From Sphingomonas phyllosphaerae FA2 (GTDB lineage: Bacteria; Pseudomonadota; Alphaproteobacteria; Sphingomonadales; Sphingomonadaceae), in the NCBI RefSeq assembly GCF_000427645.1, contig NZ_KE386571.1, positions 2,996,895 to 3,060,894 of the forward strand: 64,000 nucleotides of DNA. Direction: 5' to 3'. The translations under genes were made by a program, and so were the position numbers. This document shows positions 40,855 to 49,624 of this stretch, piece after piece. The notes under the pieces are model-generated. The model was given only the letters and a program-made list of their open reading frames with translations. It had not been told where the DNA came from and did not search any database. Position 1 is the first letter of the stretch. Each line of letters begins with the position of its first letter.

Positions 40855-42479
40855 CAGTTCGGCCCCTGCCCGGTCGCGGCGGCGGTCGTGGGCGGGACCG
40901 GCGGCGCATCGGAACGCGCCACCGCCAGCGCGCGGTCGTACCACGCCGACAGGTCGCGCTTCATCGCCACGAGGGCGTCGGGATTGAGATAGGTCATGTG
41001 CCCCGCCGGATAGTAAGTGAAGGAAAGATTCCGCTGCTGCGCGGGTTCGAGCATCATATGCCCGAGGTCGTTTTCGGTCCCGAAGAACGGCGTCGCCATG
41101 TCATACCAGCCGTTCATCGACAGCACCTGCAGATACGGATTGCCGCGCATCGCCGCCGCCAGATCGACCGCGGTGTTGGGGTTGTTCTGCTGCCCGCCCC
41201 CGCGCAGCGGCGAGTCGTGCTTCCAGTTCCACGTCCAGCCCTTCGCATCGCGCGCCGACAGCCGGTACGGCATGTCGGTCTTGTAGCCGAGCGTGTGGGT
41301 CGCATAATCGTTGAAGGTCGCGATGAACGCGCCCGAGATCGCGTCCGAGGACACGTCGCTCTCGGGTCGCTCGCCCGCCGCGTCGCTGTCGACCCCGACA
41401 TAGCGCGAGTCGAACCGGCCGACGGTCTGGCGGGTGCCGCGCATCAATTCCTTCTGGAAGCGTGGCAGGTCGACGCGCAAATTGCTGCGGATCAGGAAGT
41501 CCGGCGACAGGCCGGTCAGCTCGCTCATCCGCCGTGCGACGCTGTCGCGCTCTTCCGGCGTGATGTTCTGCCCCTTGGCGAGCGCCGACATATACGGCCC
41601 GACCGCAAACTCGCGCGCCTGCTGCACCACCGTTGCGACGTCCGCAGGACGGTTGGCGAGTCGGGTGTGGTACCAGGCGGTCGCGGCATAGCTCGGCAGG
41701 TAGTTGAGATAGACCTGATCGAGCCCCGGCTGGCGATAACCGTAGTTCATGATCGAACTGAGCAGCACCACGCCGTTCAGCGCCATGCCACGGTCCTGAA
41801 GCTGGTAGGCGAGTGCGCCCGAGCGCAGCGTCCCGTAGCTTTCACCGAAGATGAACTTGGGCGAATTCCACCGCCCGAACTTGGTCGAATAACGCAGGAT
41901 CGCCTTGGCGAAGGCATCGGCATCCTCGTCGGTGCCGTAGAAGTCGGATGGTTTGGCGTCGCCGAGCGGGCGCGAATAGCCGGCGCCGATCGCGTCGAGG
42001 AAGACCATGTCGGTCTTGTCGAGCAAGGTATAGGGATTGGGGCCGAAATCGTAGGGCGCGGGGCGGATGAACTCGGGGCTGCCGGTCTGGAGCCGCACCG
42101 GCGCGAACGAGCCCATATGCAGCCAGAAGGTCGGGCTGCCCGGCCCGCCGTTGTAGAAATAGGTGATCGGCCGCTTCGTGCCCGGCTTGGTGCCGTCGAG
42201 CGTATAGGCGGTGTAGAACATCGATGCGGTCGGCTTGCCCTCGATGTCGCGGATCGTCAGCGTGCCGGCGGTGGCGGTATAGCCGAGCCGCTTGCCGGCG
42301 ACCGTCACCGCGCCCTTCGAGCGTTCCTCGCGTTCCTCGACCGGGGCGTTGGCGGTGGCGGCGTCCGCCTCCTCCTTCTGCATCTCGGCGTTGCTCTTGG
42401 CCGGCCGCTTGTCCTTGTCCTGCGCCAGCGCCGGCATCGTCGCGGCGGCGAGCAGGAGGGCGGCATATCCGAAGCGCAT
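40854..42479 (-). CDS. S10 family serine carboxypeptidase, exported
   Basis: Protein of 541 residues with a signal peptide (MRFGYAALLLAAATMPALAQ) and a charged linker (21-55). The serine nucleophile is in FIFGESYGTLR; the oxyanion region YFYNGGPGSPTFWLHMG and the catalytic His region in YPAGHMTYLN complete the S10 triad. It removes C-terminal residues from peptides in the periplasm. It is the first gene of the overlapping pair with DUF885. Bacterial S10 peptidases are common in sphingomonads, where several copies may occur. Confidence 0.9.
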   Translation of the reverse strand: MRFGYAALLLAAATMPALAQDKDKRPAKSNAEMQKEEADAATANAPVEEREERSKGAVTVAGKRLGYTATAGTLTIRDIEGKPTASMFYTAYTLDGTKPGTKRPITYFYNGGPGSPTFWLHMGSFAPVRLQTGSPEFIRPAPYDFGPNPYTLLDKTDMVFLDAIGAGYSRPLGDAKPSDFYGTDEDADAFAKAILRYSTKFGRWNSPKFIFGESYGTLRSGALAYQLQDRGMALNGVVLLSSIMNYGYRQPGLDQVYLNYLPSYAATAWYHTRLANRPADVATVVQQAREFAVGPYMSALAKGQNITPEERDSVARRMSELTGLSPDFLIRSNLRVDLPRFQKELMRGTRQTVGRFDSRYVGVDSDAAGERPESDVSSDAISGAFIATFNDYATHTLGYKTDMPYRLSARDAKGWTWNWKHDSPLRGGGQQNNPNTAVDLAAAMRGNPYLQVLSMNGWYDMATPFFGTENDLGHMMLEPAQQRNLSFTYYPAGHMTYLNPDALVAMKRDLSAWYDRALAVARSDAPPVPPTTAAATGQGPN

Positions 42480-42562
42480 CAGGCGATCCCCTTATAGGTC
42501 AGGGATGCTGGTGTAATCGTCGCAATGGAAACGATGCAAGCCGTTGTCGAGGCTTGCCTACC

Positions 42563-42656
42563 CGTCATTCCCGCGGAGGCGGGAATCCAGACGCGCAGGT
42601 CTTCGCAAGAGTCGCGACGTCAGAGGTTCTGGATTCCCGCCTGCGCGGGAATGACG
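42563..42656. repeat. REPIN family A, inverted pair
   Basis: Arms cgtcattcccgcggaggcgg... and ...ccgcctgcgcgggaatgacg with spacer containing acgcgcaggtcttcgcaaga. It fills the gap between the S10 peptidase and the DNA exonuclease. Confidence 0.93.
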
Positions 42657-42662
42657 TGAGCC

Positions 42663-43661
42663 TCAATCATCCTCATCCTCGAACCCGACCAGCGCCAGCG
42701 CGCGCGCCTTGATCTGGCGGGTCATGCACCAATGCACCAGCGCCTCCTCGCGCCCATGCGTCACCCACACCTCGCGCGGCGAGATTTCGCTCAACGTCTC
42801 CGTGAGTTCGTCCCAATCGGCATGGTCGGACAGGATCAGCGGCAGCTCGACGTTCTTCTGCCGCGCGCGCTGCCGCACGCGCATCCAGCCGCTCGCCATC
42901 GCGGTGATCGGATCGGGGAGCCGCCGCGACCAGCGGTCGTTGAGCGCCGAGGGCGGACACATCACGATATGCCCCGCCATCTCCGCCTTCGGCACCCCGG
43001 TCGCGGGGCGCAGCTCGCCGAGCGGGACGCCATGCGCCGCATACAGGTCGCACAGCCGCTGGAGCGCGCCGTGAATATAGATCGGCGCGGTGTGTCCGCG
43101 GACGCGCAGCTCGGCGATCACGCGCTGCGCCTTGCCGAGCGCATAGGCGCCGACGACGATGCAGCGCTCGGGATTGGCGTGGAGCCGCGCGATCAGTTTG
43201 TCGATCTCGTCGCCGGTGTCGGGGTGGCGGAACACCGGCAGCCCGAACGTCGCCTCGGTGATGAAAACGTCGCATTTGACCGGCTCGAACGGCGCGCAGG
43301 TCGGGTCGGCGCGGCGCTTGTAGTCGCCCGAGGCGACCACCCGCTCGCCGCGATGATCGAGCACGATCTGCGCCGAGCCGAGCACATGCCCGGCAGGGAC
43401 GAAGCCGACCTGGACGTCGCCGAGCCGGATGCTCTCGCCGTAGGCGACCGGGCGGCCGACCTGCTCACCGTAGCGCGCGTCCATGATCGCGAGCGTCTCG
43501 GGGGTCGCCCACACCTCGCCGTGCCCGCCGCGCGCGTGATCGGCGTGGCCGTGCGTGACGAGCGCACGCGCGACCGGGATCGAGGGGTCGACCCATGCAT
43601 CGGCGGGGCGCACGTACAGCCCGTGCGGATGCGGTTCGAGCCAGTCGCCGAGCGTTGCCAT
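42663..43661 (-). CDS. Ligase-associated DNA damage response exonuclease
   Basis: Protein of 332 residues of the metallo-beta-lactamase/beta-CASP type. The metal motif VTHGHADHARGG (about 35-46), GHVLGSA, VASGDYKRR, TEATFG and the C-terminal LSDHADWDEL with VWVTHGREEAL are conserved. This subgroup is the exonuclease of the ligase-associated DNA repair cluster (partners: DNA ligase, Lhr-type helicase, PdeM phosphoesterase). Here it is divergent from the helicase gene, and the ligase is missing between them. The final nine residues are acidic (GFEDEDD). ATG 43661. Confidence 0.92.
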   Translation of the reverse strand: MATLGDWLEPHPHGLYVRPADAWVDPSIPVARALVTHGHADHARGGHGEVWATPETLAIMDARYGEQVGRPVAYGESIRLGDVQVGFVPAGHVLGSAQIVLDHRGERVVASGDYKRRADPTCAPFEPVKCDVFITEATFGLPVFRHPDTGDEIDKLIARLHANPERCIVVGAYALGKAQRVIAELRVRGHTAPIYIHGALQRLCDLYAAHGVPLGELRPATGVPKAEMAGHIVMCPPSALNDRWSRRLPDPITAMASGWMRVRQRARQKNVELPLILSDHADWDELTETLSEISPREVWVTHGREEALVHWCMTRQIKARALALVGFEDEDD

Positions 43662-43734
43662 GCCGCAACAACCGCGCGCGCGGATCGAAGTTCATCGGCG
43701 CGTCGTTGACGCTGCGATACCAAGGAGATGGATG

Positions 43735-43914
43735 ATGGCTGGCGACGGTTTGTGGAGCTTCGTGGTGATCGCCGGACCGATCGTCCTGGTGGTGGCGCTG
43801 TTGTTCGCGATGCTGCGCAACCGCCGGAAGCCGCATGAGGAAGCGCGAACGGAACAGGCGACGCGCGAACTGTACAAGCAGCAATCGGCCGAGGATCGCA
43901 CGCGAACGCCGTGA
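43735..43914 (+). CDS. Small single-span membrane protein, 59 residues
   Basis: A short frame starting at ATG 43735 with aaggag seven bases upstream (another in-frame ATG lies three bases earlier). Residues about 6-26 form one hydrophobic helix (LWSFVVIAGPIVLVVALLFA), followed by a charged cytoplasmic tail (RNRRKPHEEARTEQATRELY). No family recognised. It lies divergent to the exonuclease and in front of the helicase, in the slot where related genomes hold the ATP-dependent ligase. Confidence 0.75.
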   Translation: MAGDGLWSFVVIAGPIVLVVALLFAMLRNRRKPHEEARTEQATRELYKQQSAEDRTRTP

Positions 43915-43919
43915 GATGT

Positions 43920-44014
43920 CGTCATTCCCGCGAAGGCGGGAATCCAGAACCTCTGACGCTGGTGGCTTTCACGAAGACCTGCGCGTCTGGATTCCCGCCT
44001 GCGCGGGAATGACG
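43920..44014. repeat. REPIN family A, inverted pair
   Basis: Left arm cgtcattcccgcgaaggcgg, right arm ...ccgcctgcgcgggaatgacg, spacer in the opposite orientation to the 21.8-kb copy. It lies six bases after the small membrane protein stop and 72 bp before the helicase start. Confidence 0.93.
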
Positions 44015-44086
44015 GAGTGGTGAGGTGCGCAGTTGCCTCACTCACCGCACCACCTACATCACTGACATGCCCGCCCGGACGCCCGA

Positions 44087-46495
44087 TTGACCGCCCTCCC
44101 CGTCGTTCTCACCGACTGGTTCACACGGCGTGGCTGGCAGCCACGCCGGCACCAGCTGGCGATGCTCGACGAAGCGCGGGCCGGGCACCACGCGCTGCTG
44201 ATCGCTGCCACCGGGGCGGGCAAGACTCTGGCGGGGTTCCTGCCGACGCTGGCCGAACTCATCGACGCGCCGGTTGACGGACTCCATACCCTCTACGTCT
44301 CGCCGCTCAAGGCGCTGGCGGTCGATATCCAGCGTAACCTGCTCGCGCCGATCGAGGAAATGGGGCTCGACCTGCGCGTCGAGACGCGCACCGGCGACAC
44401 ACCGTCCGATCGCAAGGCGCGGCAGCGGGTCAAGCCGCCGCAGATCCTGCTGACCACCCCCGAATCGCTGTCGCTGCTGCTCAGCTATCCCGACAGTTTC
44501 ACGATGTTCGCCGGGCTGCGCACGATCGTGATCGACGAGGTCCACGCCTTCGCCACCGGCAAGCGCGGCGACCTGCTCAACCTGTGCATGGCGCGGCTCC
44601 AGACGATCGCACCCGACCTGCGCCGTGTCGCGCTGTCGGCGACGGTCGCCGACCCGGACGGCTATCGCGCATGGCTCGCACCCGATGGCGACATCGATCG
44701 CGTCGCGCTGGTGCATGGCGACGCCGGCGTCGATCCCGACATCGCAATCCTGCTCCCCAAGGGACGCGTGCCGTGGGCGGGCCATTCGGGGCGCTACGCC
44801 GCCGAGCAGGTGATGGCCGAGATCGAGACCCACAAGACCTCGATCGTCTTCTGCAACACGCGCAGCCTTGCCGAGCTGATCTTCCAGGATCTGTGGAAGG
44901 CCAATGCGATGCAGCTGCCGATCGGCATCCACCACGGCAGTCTGGAAAAGGAAGCACGCCGTAAGGTCGAAAGCGCGATGGCCGACGGCCGGTTGCGCGC
45001 CTTGGTGGCGACCGCCAGCCTCGACCTCGGTGTCGACTGGGGCGACGTCGATTGCGTGATCCAGATGGGCGCGCCCAAGGGCTCGTCGCGGCTGCTGCAA
45101 CGGATCGGGCGCTCGAACCACCGGCTCGATCAGGCGAGCGAGGCGATCCTCGTTCCCGGCAACCGCTTCGAATATCTCGAGGCGCGCGCCGCACTCGACG
45201 CGGTCGAGGCGGGCGAGCTGGATACCGACGTCTTCCGCATGGGCGCGCTCGACGTGCTCGCGCAGCATGTCATGGCGTGCGCTTGCGCCGCGCCGTTCGA
45301 GCAGGCGGCGATGCTGGACGAGGTGCGCTCCGCCCTCCCCTATTCGGCGCTGACCGACGAACTGTTCGACCGTGTCCTCGGCTTCATCCGCGACGGCGGT
45401 TACTCCTTGCGCGCCTACGACCGGTTCAAGCGGCTGACGCAGGATGCCGATGGCCGCTGGCGCGTCAGCCATCCGAAATTCGTCGCGCAGCATCGGCTCA
45501 ACGCCGGGATCATCGTCGAGGCGACGATGCTCAAGGTTCGCTTCCGCAACGGGCGCGCGCTCGGCAAGGTCGAGGAGGGTTTCGCCGCGACGCTGAGCCA
45601 CGGCGACACCTTCTTCTTTGCCGGGCTGAGCCTCGAGGTCGAGAAGATCGACACCGAGGATCTGATCGTCCGCGCGACCAGCCGCCCGGCCCGAATCCCG
45701 ACCTATGGCGGCAGCCGGATGCCACTGTCGACCAACCTCGCCAATCGCGTGCGGCGGTTCCTCGACACGCCGGCGGAGTGGCATCGCTTCCCCGACGACG
45801 TGCGCGAATGGCTGGAGATCCAGCAGCGCCGCTCGACGCTCCCGCATCCCGAGCAATTGCTGGTCGAAACCTTCCCGCGCGAGGGGCGGCATTACATGGT
45901 CGCGTACAGCTTCGAGGGCTGGAACGCGCACCAGTCGCTGGGAATGCTGGTGACGAAGCGGATGGAGACGCTGGGGCTCAAACCGCTCGGCTTCGTCGCC
46001 AACGATTATGCGATCGCCTGTTACGGGCTGGAGAAGGTCACCGATCCCGCCGCGCTTTTCAGCGCCGACATCCTCGAACACGAGTTCGTCGAATGGGTCG
46101 AGCGCTCGCACCTGCTCAAGCGCGCGTTCCGCGAAGTGGCGGTGATCGGCGGGCTGGTCGAGCGCCAGCATCCCGGCAAGCGCAAGACCGGGCGGCAGGT
46201 GACCTTCTCGACCGACCTGATCTACGACGTGCTGCGCCAGTACGAGCCCGGCCATGTGCTGCTCCAGGCCGCATGGGCGGACGCGCGCGCGCGGATGACC
46301 GACGTCGGGCGGCTCGCCGATCTGCTCGACCGCGCCGCGGACACGATGGTGCATGTCGATCTGCCGCGCGTCACGCCGCTCGCCGTGCCGGTGCTGACGC
46401 TGATCGGGCGCGAGAAGGTCGCGACCGGCAGCGCCGACGACGCGCTGCTGATCGAGGCCGAGGCGCTGGCGGCGGAGGCGATGCGCGTGGATTGA
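44087..46495 (+). CDS. Ligase-associated DNA damage response DEXH helicase (Lhr type)
   Basis: Protein of 802 residues, an Lhr-Core superfamily 2 3'-5' helicase. Walker A AATGAGKTLAGF (about 43-54), motif II DEVHAF, motif III LSATVADP, motifs IV-VI (SIVFCNTRSLAELIF, ATASLDLGVDWGDVD, RIGRSNHR) are intact, followed by the winged helix and Lhr C-terminal domain. It unwinds duplexes with a 3' tail in DNA repair. No ATG lies near the N-terminus: TTG 44087 is the best start, since an ATG in another frame at 44068 runs into a stop at once. Its usual co-transcribed ligase is not present. Confidence 0.93.
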   Translation: MTALPVVLTDWFTRRGWQPRRHQLAMLDEARAGHHALLIAATGAGKTLAGFLPTLAELIDAPVDGLHTLYVSPLKALAVDIQRNLLAPIEEMGLDLRVETRTGDTPSDRKARQRVKPPQILLTTPESLSLLLSYPDSFTMFAGLRTIVIDEVHAFATGKRGDLLNLCMARLQTIAPDLRRVALSATVADPDGYRAWLAPDGDIDRVALVHGDAGVDPDIAILLPKGRVPWAGHSGRYAAEQVMAEIETHKTSIVFCNTRSLAELIFQDLWKANAMQLPIGIHHGSLEKEARRKVESAMADGRLRALVATASLDLGVDWGDVDCVIQMGAPKGSSRLLQRIGRSNHRLDQASEAILVPGNRFEYLEARAALDAVEAGELDTDVFRMGALDVLAQHVMACACAAPFEQAAMLDEVRSALPYSALTDELFDRVLGFIRDGGYSLRAYDRFKRLTQDADGRWRVSHPKFVAQHRLNAGIIVEATMLKVRFRNGRALGKVEEGFAATLSHGDTFFFAGLSLEVEKIDTEDLIVRATSRPARIPTYGGSRMPLSTNLANRVRRFLDTPAEWHRFPDDVREWLEIQQRRSTLPHPEQLLVETFPREGRHYMVAYSFEGWNAHQSLGMLVTKRMETLGLKPLGFVANDYAIACYGLEKVTDPAALFSADILEHEFVEWVERSHLLKRAFREVAVIGGLVERQHPGKRKTGRQVTFSTDLIYDVLRQYEPGHVLLQAAWADARARMTDVGRLADLLDRAADTMVHVDLPRVTPLAVPVLTLIGREKVATGSADDALLIEAEALAAEAMRVD

Positions 46496-46525
46496 TTGCG
46501 CGCCCGGCCGGGCGTAGCGTGAGTC

Positions 46526-47449
46526 ATGGAGAGGTGGTTCGCGCTGTTGCTGGCCTGCGTCGCATTACCGGCGGCTGCGCAGGAGACGCCGCCGCCCGCC
46601 CCGCGGGCCGCGCCGGTCGGTGACGATCTCGCCTTTCTGAATCAGGAAGATCGCATGACCGTGCCGGTGCGGATCGACGCGGCCGGGCCGTTTCCGTTCA
46701 TCGTCGACTCGGGCGCGCAACGCAGCGTCATCTCGCGCCAGCTCGCCACGCGCCTCGCGCTGCCGCCCGGTCCGTCGGTGCGGATGACGACGATCACCGG
46801 CACCAGCATCGTCGATACGGTCGTGATCCCGTCGCTGTCGGTCAGCACGCTGGGCGCACGGCGTGTCGAGGCACCGGCGCTCGACGCGCACGACATGGGC
46901 GCATTCGGGATCCTCGGCATCGACGCGATGCAGGATCATGCGCTGACGATCGACTTCGACCAGCAACGAATGACCGTGGCGCCCGCGATCGGCGTGAAGC
47001 CGCCGCGTCCCGAGCCCGGCGAGATCGTCGTGCGCGCGAAAAGCCTGTTCGGGCAATTGGTCGTCACCAACGCCACCGTCGCGGGGCGGCGCGTGCGCGT
47101 GGTGCTGGACACCGGGACCAGCGTCAGCATCGGCAATCTGGCGTTGCGCCGTTTGCTGACGCGTCGCGGTGGCGGGATCCCGATCGTCTTCACCAGCGTC
47201 ACCGGCGACAGCATCACCACCGATTACGCCGCGGTGCCGATGCTGACCTTGGGCAGCGCCACGATCCGCTCGCTTCCGGTCGGTTTCGCCGATGCGCGGC
47301 CGTTCGCGGCGTTCGGGCTGGAGGGGAAGCCGGCGCTGCTGCTGGGGATGGATGTGCTGCGGCTGTTCCGCCGCGTCCATATCGACTTTGCGCGGCGCGA
47401 GTTGCGGCTGCTGCTGCCGCGTGACGCCGGACGCGCCAAGGTGTTGTAA
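46526..47449 (+). CDS. Retropepsin-like aspartyl protease with two Asp motifs
   Basis: Protein of 307 residues with a signal peptide (MERWFALLLACVALPAAAQE). Two retropepsin-type half-domains are visible in one chain: FIVDSGAQRSVIS near residue 58 and VVLDTGTSVSIG near residue 192. Each has the D-[ST]-G catalytic triplet, and each half ends with an aliphatic-Gly motif (FGILGIDAM; LLLGMDVL). Single-domain retropepsins dimerise; here the two halves could form the active site within one molecule. Substrate unknown, location periplasmic. Lies 30 bp after the helicase gene. Confidence 0.85.
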   Translation: MERWFALLLACVALPAAAQETPPPAPRAAPVGDDLAFLNQEDRMTVPVRIDAAGPFPFIVDSGAQRSVISRQLATRLALPPGPSVRMTTITGTSIVDTVVIPSLSVSTLGARRVEAPALDAHDMGAFGILGIDAMQDHALTIDFDQQRMTVAPAIGVKPPRPEPGEIVVRAKSLFGQLVVTNATVAGRRVRVVLDTGTSVSIGNLALRRLLTRRGGGIPIVFTSVTGDSITTDYAAVPMLTLGSATIRSLPVGFADARPFAAFGLEGKPALLLGMDVLRLFRRVHIDFARRELRLLLPRDAGRAKVL

Positions 47450-47508
47450 GATGTTGCACCCCCTCCGCTTCGCTGCGACGATCGCCGCAACGACGAAGGG
47501 GAATGTGA

Positions 47509-48903
47509 ATGCGTAACGTAGCGGTCGCGGCCGGCATAGTGACGATGCTCGCGACGGGCGCCACGGCGCAGACCCGCCCCGATCAAAAAGCGTTCTTCGA
47601 TCTCTACAAGGAGATGGTCGAGACGAACACGGTCGTGAACGTCGGCAGCTGCACGCAGGCCGCGGCGCAGGTCGGTGCGCGGCTGAAGGCGGCGGGTTTT
47701 GCCGATGCCGACATCACGACCTTTGCCGTGCCCGAGCATCCCAATGACGGAGGGATCGTCGCGGTGCTGAAGGGCAGCGACGCGGCCGCCAAGCCGATGC
47801 TGTTGCTTGGCCACCTCGACGTCGTCGCCGCCAAGCGCGAGGACTGGCAGCGCGACCCGTTCAAGCTGGTCGAGGAAGGCGGCTATTATTATGCGCGCGG
47901 CGCGGTCGACGACAAGGCGATGTCCGCGATCTGGGCCGATGCGATGATCCGCTTCCGCCAGCAGAATTACCGTCCGAAGCGGACGATCAAGCTCGCGCTC
48001 ACCTGTGGCGAGGAAACGACCTTTGCTTTCAATGGCGCGCAATGGCTGGCGCAGAACCGCCCCGAGCTGATCGCCGCCGAATTCGCGCTCAACGAGGGCG
48101 GCGGCGGGCGGCTCGACGCGGCGGGCAAGCGCCAGTTGCTGGCGGTGCAGGTCGGGGAGAAGGCGGCGCAGAACTATACGTTCGTCACCACCAACCCGGG
48201 CGGGCACAGCTCCGCTCCCACGCCCGACAATGCGATCTACGAGCTGGCCGACGCGATCAAGGCGGTGCAGGGCCATGAATTCCCGGTGCATTTTACCGAC
48301 ACCACCCGCGCCTATTTCACTGCCACCGCCGAACGCGCCGACAGCGAACAAGCGGGCGCGATCCGCCGTTTGCTCGCCGATCCGACCGACAAGGCCGCCG
48401 ATGCGATCGTCAGCCGTGACAAGGTGCTTCACTCGACACTGCGCACGACCTGCGTCGCGACGCTGCTCAACGCGGGCCATGCGGAAAACGCGTTGCCGCA
48501 GCGCGCGACCGCCAACGTCAATTGCCGGATCTTCCCGGGCGAGACGGTCGACGGCACGCTCGCAACATTGAAGCAACTCGCGGGGGACAAGGTGACCGTC
48601 ACCGCCAACCAGCCGGTCCGTCCGACCGCGATTCCTCCGACGCTCGACCCCAAGGTGATCGAACCGATGAAGCGCGTCGCGGCGAAACACTTCCCGAAAT
48701 TGCCGCTGTTGCCGATGATGTCGACCGGTGCGACCGACGGCATCTTCCTCGAAGCGATCGGCATCCCGGTGTACGGTGTGCCCGGGACATTCGTCGATCC
48801 GCAGACCAGCGGCGTCCACGGTCTCAACGAGCGAATCCGCGTCGACTCCCTGTATGACGCGCGCGACTATATGTTCGATCTGGTGAAGGTCTATGCCGGC
48901 TAA
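47509..48903 (+). CDS. M20 family metallo-peptidase/amidohydrolase, exported
   Basis: Protein of 464 residues with a signal peptide (MRNVAVAAGIVTMLATGATA). The M20 metal ligands are seen in LLGHLDVVAA, ARGAVDDKAM, TCGEETTFAF (Glu pair) and the His of the C-terminal SGVHGLNE. A dimerisation insert lies between about 190 and 330 with GGHSSAP. It would hydrolyse peptides or N-acyl amino acids in the periplasm. The third gene in a row with exported hydrolases, just before pdeM. Confidence 0.9.
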   Translation: MRNVAVAAGIVTMLATGATAQTRPDQKAFFDLYKEMVETNTVVNVGSCTQAAAQVGARLKAAGFADADITTFAVPEHPNDGGIVAVLKGSDAAAKPMLLLGHLDVVAAKREDWQRDPFKLVEEGGYYYARGAVDDKAMSAIWADAMIRFRQQNYRPKRTIKLALTCGEETTFAFNGAQWLAQNRPELIAAEFALNEGGGGRLDAAGKRQLLAVQVGEKAAQNYTFVTTNPGGHSSAPTPDNAIYELADAIKAVQGHEFPVHFTDTTRAYFTATAERADSEQAGAIRRLLADPTDKAADAIVSRDKVLHSTLRTTCVATLLNAGHAENALPQRATANVNCRIFPGETVDGTLATLKQLAGDKVTVTANQPVRPTAIPPTLDPKVIEPMKRVAAKHFPKLPLLPMMSTGATDGIFLEAIGIPVYGVPGTFVDPQTSGVHGLNERIRVDSLYDARDYMFDLVKVYAG

Positions 48904-48931
48904 GCGGTTGATCCGCGCCCGCGGCTGAGGC

Positions 48932-49621
48932 ATGGCGGCCGGCATGGTTCCCGTTCCGTTCGCCGAACTCCGCTTCGCCGGGCACGTCTGGCAGGCGTTG
49001 CCCGAGGGCGCGCTGTTCTGGCCGGCGCGGCGGGCGCTGCTTGTCGCCGATCTGCATCTCGAAAAGGCGAGCTGGTTCGCGCGCGGCGGGCAGATGCTGC
49101 CGCCCTATGACTCGATCGCGACGCTGACCGCATTGTCCGCGATCGTCACCGCAACCGGGGCGGAAGAAGTCTGGTGCCTCGGCGACAGTTTCCACGATAT
49201 CGCCGGCTGTGACCGTTTGCCCGACGCCGCACGCGAGCGACTGTCAACGCTGACCGCGACGACGCGCTGGACGTGGATTACCGGCAATCACGACCGCGTC
49301 TATGTCGATCGTTGCGGTGGCGCGGTGCGCGACGAGGAGGTCGTCGATGGCGTCGTGCTCCGCCACGAGGCCGATCCACGTGAAACACGCCCCGAGCTAT
49401 CGGGCCATTATCATCCCAAATTGCGCGTGAAAGTCCGCGGCAAGCTCGTCGCCCGCCGCTGCTTCGTGGCGACCGCGACCAAGCTGATCTTCCCGGCGTT
49501 CGGCGTGCTGACCGGCGGGCTTGACGTCACGCATCCCGAAATCGCGCGTGCTACCGGCGGCGGGGCGGAGGCGTTGGTCGCGCTGCCCGACCAGCTGTTG
49601 CGATTCCCTGTCGCGGCCTGA
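48932..49621 (+). CDS. pdeM: Ligase-associated DNA damage response phosphoesterase PdeM
   Basis: Protein of 229 residues of the calcineurin-like phosphoesterase fold. Metal motifs: DLHLEK (about 40), GDSFHD (about 76), GNHD (about 114) and SGHYHPKLRV, which carries both His ligands. This subgroup is the MPE enzyme of the Lhr/ligase cluster, with Mn-dependent phosphodiesterase or nuclease activity. Start 48932 (or ATG 48944) lies 28 bp after the M20 gene. Two hydrolase genes separate it from the helicase. A 14/16 match to the parS sequence lies inside it at 49372-49387. Confidence 0.9.
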   Translation: MAAGMVPVPFAELRFAGHVWQALPEGALFWPARRALLVADLHLEKASWFARGGQMLPPYDSIATLTALSAIVTATGAEEVWCLGDSFHDIAGCDRLPDAARERLSTLTATTRWTWITGNHDRVYVDRCGGAVRDEEVVDGVVLRHEADPRETRPELSGHYHPKLRVKVRGKLVARRCFVATATKLIFPAFGVLTGGLDVTHPEIARATGGGAEALVALPDQLLRFPVAA

Positions 49622-49624
49622 CCG

